Positions 59,647 to 64,000 of a stretch of 64,000 nt of DNA are shown here, piece by piece; within the stretch, counting starts at the first letter, position 1, and every line of letters begins with the position of its first letter. A program made the translations under genes and the position numbers. The notes under the pieces are model-generated. The model searched no databases, was not told where the DNA came from, and was given only the letters and a program-made list of their open reading frames with translations. This DNA is from Naumovozyma dairenensis CBS 421 (lineage: Eukaryota > Ascomycota > Saccharomycetes > Saccharomycetales > Saccharomycetaceae): positions 558,001 to 622,000 of the forward strand of contig NC_016486.1 in the NCBI RefSeq assembly GCF_000227115.2, read 5' to 3'.

Positions 59647-60927
59647 ATGTCTACAAATGTCTATGAACAATTACCTTTAACTCCGCCTGTCTTAGAGCCT
59701 GAAATAGAATCAAGCCCCACATTAACAACATGGAAAGAAAAATTACGAGATTTGCGGTACCTTACCTTCCTATTCGTTGGGATTGGTCTTCTATGGCCAT
59801 GGAATTGTATCCTTAGCGCATCATTATATTTCAAAACGATAATATTCAAAGAAACCACCATATGGGCAAAAATATTCGCAAGTTCCATGATGACTACTTC
59901 AACGATCTCTTCTATGCTATTTAACGTTTGGTTAGCAAGACGACAACATAGTTATTCTCGCCGTGTCGTCAGAGGCCTAGTATGGGAAGTGATAGCATTT
60001 GTCCTGTTGACTATAATATCATTGATTCATAATATCCTACCATTATGGTTCAGTTTTATAAATATCATGCTATTGGTATCAATTAGTTCAATTGCCACTG
60101 CCATGACTCAGAATGGTATTATGGCCATTGCGAACGTTTATGGTGGTGAATTTAGCCAAAGTGTGGTGATGGGACAAGCGGTCGCTGGTGTTTTACCATC
60201 TGTAGTACTTTTATTTGTCGCCTTCGTCAGTCCCGACAATGATGGCTCTTCATCGTCTACAGGAGGAATACTTTTCTATTTCCTAACCACAGCGATCGTA
60301 TCCATAATTTGTATTTGCTTATACAAAGTAAGTAATGTGGATCAAAAGCTAGTACTAATAGCAGAAGGGTCCCCAAATTTAGAAAACAAAACGGAAATCC
60401 CATTCAATGTCTTATTTAAGAAACTTAAATGGCTCGTATGTTCAATTTTCATGACGTTCATGGTAACATTGATATTCCCCGTGTTTGCATCAACCATATC
60501 TGTCACAAGACTGCCAATAACCAATTCACAATATATCCCGCTTATTTTTACTGTTTGGAATTTAGGAGATTTATACGGTAGAGTGATTGCTGATCTGCCC
60601 ACGTTTCGAGATCCCAATTTTACTCCTTTGAGAATATTCATTTATTCTAATTTGCGTATTATTATGGTGCCGATTTTTTTCTATTTTGCACATTATTACA
60701 AAGATACAAAATCAAGAACTATCTTTTTCGATATGGGATATATTCTTTTGCAATTTATATTTGGAGTGACGAATGGACATGTCATATCGATTAGTTTTAT
60801 GAAGGTTCCAGAAACTGTGGATACTGAGGAGGAAAAGGAAGCAGCAGGCGGGTTTACAAATATATTCGTCGCGACAGGATTGGCTGCTGGTAGTATATTG
60901 AGTTATATGGTAGTATTTATGATTTAA
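59647..60927 (+). CDS. FUN26: Equilibrative nucleoside transporter Fun26
   Basis: The 426-residue product matches S. cerevisiae Fun26 (YAL022C, 517 residues), a vacuolar-membrane nucleoside and nucleobase transporter of the ENT family. It has about 11 hydrophobic segments. Conserved parts are FLFVGIGLLWPWNCILSAS in TM1, MTQNGIMAIANVYGGEFSQ, VMGQAVAGVLPSVVL, FTVWNLGDLYGRVIAD and LQFIFGVTNGHVISISFMKVP. It is about 90 residues shorter than the yeast protein because the acidic N-terminus and the central cytosolic loop (before NVLFKKLKWLV) are reduced. The membrane core appears complete, so the shortening is not a truncation. Confidence 0.95.
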   Translation: MSTNVYEQLPLTPPVLEPEIESSPTLTTWKEKLRDLRYLTFLFVGIGLLWPWNCILSASLYFKTIIFKETTIWAKIFASSMMTTSTISSMLFNVWLARRQHSYSRRVVRGLVWEVIAFVLLTIISLIHNILPLWFSFINIMLLVSISSIATAMTQNGIMAIANVYGGEFSQSVVMGQAVAGVLPSVVLLFVAFVSPDNDGSSSSTGGILFYFLTTAIVSIICICLYKVSNVDQKLVLIAEGSPNLENKTEIPFNVLFKKLKWLVCSIFMTFMVTLIFPVFASTISVTRLPITNSQYIPLIFTVWNLGDLYGRVIADLPTFRDPNFTPLRIFIYSNLRIIMVPIFFYFAHYYKDTKSRTIFFDMGYILLQFIFGVTNGHVISISFMKVPETVDTEEEKEAAGGFTNIFVATGLAAGSILSYMVVFMI

Positions 60928-61509
60928 TTATGTATTCTTCTCAACCTTTCATGAACTTCAAGCACTATCATTTACAGGGGATTCACGTTATATAAAGTGA
61001 CATCAACAGTTCGTATCTTGTCTGTGTCCTACTCATATATCTCACGTTTTTTTCCAGTCTTAAAGTTGTTTTCTTGAGAGGTTAATTTTGGTTTTCTGTT
61101 AGCAATTAATTTCGTAGCAACCCAAATATGTTTAAACTAAGGATGGAGGACCCTCTTAATTAACCAAATTTATTCGGTTTACTGACACAATACGGTGGAC
61201 TGTCACAGAACTCATATCCAAACGAACGAACGCCATAAATTTCTATGGGGACGTGTAACGCGATTGCCTTGTTTTGATCTTCGCGAAGTATAACGACACG
61301 TTTATTTCCCGCTCGTTTTTTAACATTTGCGTTCAGCGTTAATAATGGTCTTCCTTCCTCTGGCAGCATTGAAATGTTACAGCTGCATGAACCATTGAAG
61401 AAACAACAACATCAATTGAAGCAAGTAGTTTTAGTCATAGTTTTTGACAAAACCCAGTGAAGGCTCGAAGACATCCAAGAATACACTACACTAGTACAAA
61501 ACCTCGAAG
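60928..61509. other. Intergenic region FUN26 - PMT2
   Basis: This 582-bp region is the FUN26 terminator and PMT2 promoter. A 69-codon minus-strand ORF (61160-61369) has no similarity. No clear regulatory motif was identified. Confidence 0.4.
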
Positions 61510-63783
61510 ATGTCATCCTCTACAGGGTTTAGCTCTGCAGAGAAAAAATCTAAAGCAAAATTAAGACAAGAAGTAGATGAAATACCAAGTGACAACGAAG
61601 ACAAAGAAGTTATCCTTAACGAAAAGGAAGATCTATCTAAAGTGAAACCCATCCTTACACCAAAGAAGAAATGTAATGTGTTATTACGTTTGGAATCCAT
61701 CTTAATGCCATTGATCTTTACCGGGTTGGCAATCTTCATCAGAATGTACAAAATCGGCGCCAATGACCGTGTCGTTTGGGATGAAGCACATTTCGGTAAG
61801 TTTGGATCATATTATTTAAGACATGAATTCTATCATGATGTTCATCCTCCATTAGGTAAGATGTTAGTGGGACTTTCAGGCTATTTAGCAGGTTACAATG
61901 GATCCTTTGATTTTGATTCAGGTGAAAAATACCCTGACTATGTAGATTTTGTCAAGATGAGAATCTTTAATGCTGCGTTTTCTGCTATGTGTGTCCCTGT
62001 AGCTTATTACACTGGTAAAGCTATTGGATTTTCTTTACCATCCGTTTGGTTCTTTACTGTGTTAGTTCTTTGTGAAAATTCTTACACCACTTTGGGGAGA
62101 TTCATTTTATTGGATTCCATGTTATTATTCTTTACCGTGGCATCATATATGTGTTTCGTCATTTTCCATAATCAAAAAAAGAAACCATTCTCTAGAAAAT
62201 GGTGGAAATGGTTGATACTAACAGGTATCAGTCTGGGATGTGCCATTTCAGTTAAGATGGTTGGTTTATTCGTCATTACTTTAGTCGGAATTTACACTGT
62301 CGTGGATTTATGGAACTTCTTAGGTGATAAATCTATGTCTTGGAAAACTTACATTTTCCATTGGTTAGCTAGAATTGCCTGTCTAATCATTATTCCCTTC
62401 TTAGTATTCTTAGGTTGTTTCAAAATCCATTTCGATCTGTTATACCACTCAGGATCAGGTGATGCAAATATGCCATCATTATTCCAAGCAAATTTAGTAG
62501 GTTCAGAAGTCGGATTGGGTCCTCGTGATGTCGCCATCGGTTCATCTACTGTCTCCATTAAAAATCAAGCTCTTGGTGGCGCTTTATTACATTCTCATGT
62601 TCAAGGGTACCCAGAAGGTTCTCATCAACAACAAGTCACTGCTTACAGTTATAAGGATCCAAATAATGAGTGGTTCTTCGATAGAGCTAGAGGTTTACCA
62701 AATTGGAATGAAAACGAAACTGATGTGGAATTTGTCCTCGCTGAATCCACTTATAGATTAGTTCACAAGAGTACCGGGAAAAGTTTACACAGCCATCCAG
62801 TCGCTGCTCCAATCTCTAAAACTCAATGGGAAGTTTCAGGTTATGGTGATGCTGAGATTGGTGATCAACGAGATAATTGGATCATTGAAGTTGTCGATCA
62901 AAGAGGTTCTGAAAATACCACTAAATTACACCCTTTGACTACATCTTTCCGTCTTTATCATCCCGATATGGATTGTTATTTGGCTCAAACAGGTAGTCAA
63001 TTACCAGAATGGGGGTTCAAACAATTGGAAGTCGCATGCATGAAAAATCCATTTAAGAGAGATAAGAGAACATGGTGGAATATTGAAACTCATGAAAATT
63101 CCGTTTTACCTCCAAGGCCAGAAGATTTCAAATACCCAAGGACAAACTTCTTTAAGGATTTCATCCATTTGAATTTAGCTATGATGGCTACTAATAATGC
63201 TTTAGTTCCAGATGCTGACAAATATGATCTTTTAGCTTCCTCAGCATGGCAATGGCCTACTCTATACCTAGGTTTAAGAATCTGTGGTTGGGGTAACGAT
63301 ACTGTGAAGTATTTCTTGTTGGGTACTCCAGTTTCCACTTGGGCATCATCTGTTGCTATCATTGGTTTAATGGCCTTCATTGTTATTTTGTTATTAAGAT
63401 GGCAAAGACAATACACTGATTTGCGTAATGCTAATGATTTGAATACATTCTTAATGGGTGGGTTCTATCCATTATTAGGTTGGGGTCTACATTATACACC
63501 ATTTGTTATTATGTCAAGAGTTACATATGTCCATCATTACTTGCCTGCACTATATTTCGCGTTAATTATCCTTACATACGTTTTGGATGCTAGTTTGAAA
63601 CGTGTCAGCGGAAGCAAATTGGGATGCTTAGTAAAGACAGTCGCATATTTGACTGCATTTACTTCAGTCATTGGTTGTTTCTGGTATTTCTCTCCAATAT
63701 CTTTCGGTATGGAAGGTCCAAAGGAGAATTATGCTTATTTGAACTGGTTACCAACTTGGAATATCGCAACTGAAACTGATTAG
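61510..63783 (+). CDS. PMT2: Protein O-mannosyltransferase Pmt2
   Basis: The 757-residue product matches S. cerevisiae Pmt2 (YAL023C, 759 residues), an ER membrane enzyme that transfers mannose from dolichyl-phosphate mannose to Ser/Thr, usually as a Pmt1-Pmt2 dimer. After a hydrophilic cytosolic N-terminus comes TM1 ([20 protein letters not shown]) and the luminal catalytic loop [15 protein letters not shown] with the conserved Asp-Glu, then [15 protein letters not shown] central luminal MIR region (about residues 330-520) contains [15 protein letters not shown] and [15 protein letters not shown]-terminal membrane segments end with [19 protein letters not shown] and [11 protein letters not shown]. 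The 217 bp after the stop are AT-rich 3' flank up to the window edge. Confidence 0.97.
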   Translation: MSSSTGFSSAEKKSKAKLRQEVDEIPSDNEDKEVILNEKEDLSKVKPILTPKKKCNVLLRLESILMPLIFTGLAIFIRMYKIGANDRVVWDEAHFGKFGSYYLRHEFYHDVHPPLGKMLVGLSGYLAGYNGSFDFDSGEKYPDYVDFVKMRIFNAAFSAMCVPVAYYTGKAIGFSLPSVWFFTVLVLCENSYTTLGRFILLDSMLLFFTVASYMCFVIFHNQKKKPFSRKWWKWLILTGISLGCAISVKMVGLFVITLVGIYTVVDLWNFLGDKSMSWKTYIFHWLARIACLIIIPFLVFLGCFKIHFDLLYHSGSGDANMPSLFQANLVGSEVGLGPRDVAIGSSTVSIKNQALGGALLHSHVQGYPEGSHQQQVTAYSYKDPNNEWFFDRARGLPNWNENETDVEFVLAESTYRLVHKSTGKSLHSHPVAAPISKTQWEVSGYGDAEIGDQRDNWIIEVVDQRGSENTTKLHPLTTSFRLYHPDMDCYLAQTGSQLPEWGFKQLEVACMKNPFKRDKRTWWNIETHENSVLPPRPEDFKYPRTNFFKDFIHLNLAMMATNNALVPDADKYDLLASSAWQWPTLYLGLRICGWGNDTVKYFLLGTPVSTWASSVAIIGLMAFIVILLLRWQRQYTDLRNANDLNTFLMGGFYPLLGWGLHYTPFVIMSRVTYVHHYLPALYFALIILTYVLDASLKRVSGSKLGCLVKTVAYLTAFTSVIGCFWYFSPISFGMEGPKENYAYLNWLPTWNIATETD

Positions 63784-64000
63784 ATGAAATAAAATTATGA
63801 AGAAGAAACGTCTATTCTTCGGCATTATTGTTGTTATTAAATGTACGTATATTTTTTTTACGACTAAACAAACTCTATAGAATTATAGATTATAAAAATA
63901 AGAATTAAAGTGATGTATCATTCATCAATATAATAAAAAAAACTTGATAAACTGCAAAGCTGTTCCTTCTTTTATGGATGGTTTCTAGAAACGATCAAAA

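Overview
This window is nuclear DNA of a budding yeast of the family Saccharomycetaceae. It is AT-rich and compact, almost every gene is intronless, and nearly all proteins align along their length with Saccharomyces cerevisiae proteins. The gene order also points to a post-whole-genome-duplication (post-WGD) lineage. Two S. cerevisiae blocks are recognisable (chromosome XIII YMR099C-YMR110C and chromosome I YAL012W-YAL023C), but single genes that S. cerevisiae keeps on the sister tracks are interleaved: RAD27 (YKL113C), RPS15 (YOL040C) and GAL11 (YOL051W). Other genes expected in the block, such as a MYO3/MYO5 myosin between ILV2 and HFD1, are absent. Long Asn and Gln tracts fit a Naumovozyma/Kazachstania-like genome; the genus is an inference.

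Layout. 1-24 kb (chromosome XIII-like): RAD27 3' end, YMR099C hexose-6-phosphate epimerase, tRNA-Ala(AGC), MUB1, SRT1, a WD40 protein of the YMR102C/DGR2 family that is interrupted by a 14-N assembly gap, a YPK1/2 kinase, phosphoglucomutase PGM2 with a Gal4-type site, YKU80, tRNA-Lys(CTT), SPO11 (not at this place in S. cerevisiae) with a URS1-like site, ILV2 with a Gcn4 site, and HFD1. 24-26 kb: a synteny breakpoint with a 91-bp (AAT)n microsatellite. 25-64 kb (chromosome I-like): CYS3 with two exact Met31/32 sites, RPS15, DEP1, an ATO-family acetate/ammonia transporter gene that S. cerevisiae lacks here, SYN8, NTG1, TPD3, PSK1, an LDS-family gene, GAL11/MED15, FUN30, ATS1, CCR4, FUN26 and PMT2. 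No transposon, CRISPR array or virus-derived sequence was recognised.

The most unusual signals are frame disruptions placed where homology continues in another frame. ATS1 starts at an ATG about 80 bp upstream of its long open frame. Its first 18 codons run in frame into CTT AGG C, the Ty1/ABP140-type +1 programmed frameshift heptamer, and the +1 frame then matches the S. cerevisiae protein directly. A second, opposite shift about 40 bp later is needed to enter the main frame. HFD1 has its whole C-terminal membrane anchor, and DEP1 its conserved C-terminal tail, in the -1 frame after short A-runs. Homopolymer or assembly error is a serious alternative for these, and each can be checked by resequencing.

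How the genes work together: the window is a chance chromosomal neighbourhood of housekeeping genes, not an operon-like system. Themes include DNA repair and recombination (RAD27, YKU80, SPO11, NTG1, FUN30), glucose/galactose metabolism and its signalling (YMR099C, PGM2, PSK1), amino-acid synthesis (ILV2, CYS3), transcription and mRNA decay (GAL11, DEP1, CCR4), and sporulation-linked genes (SPO11, SRT1, LDS-type).
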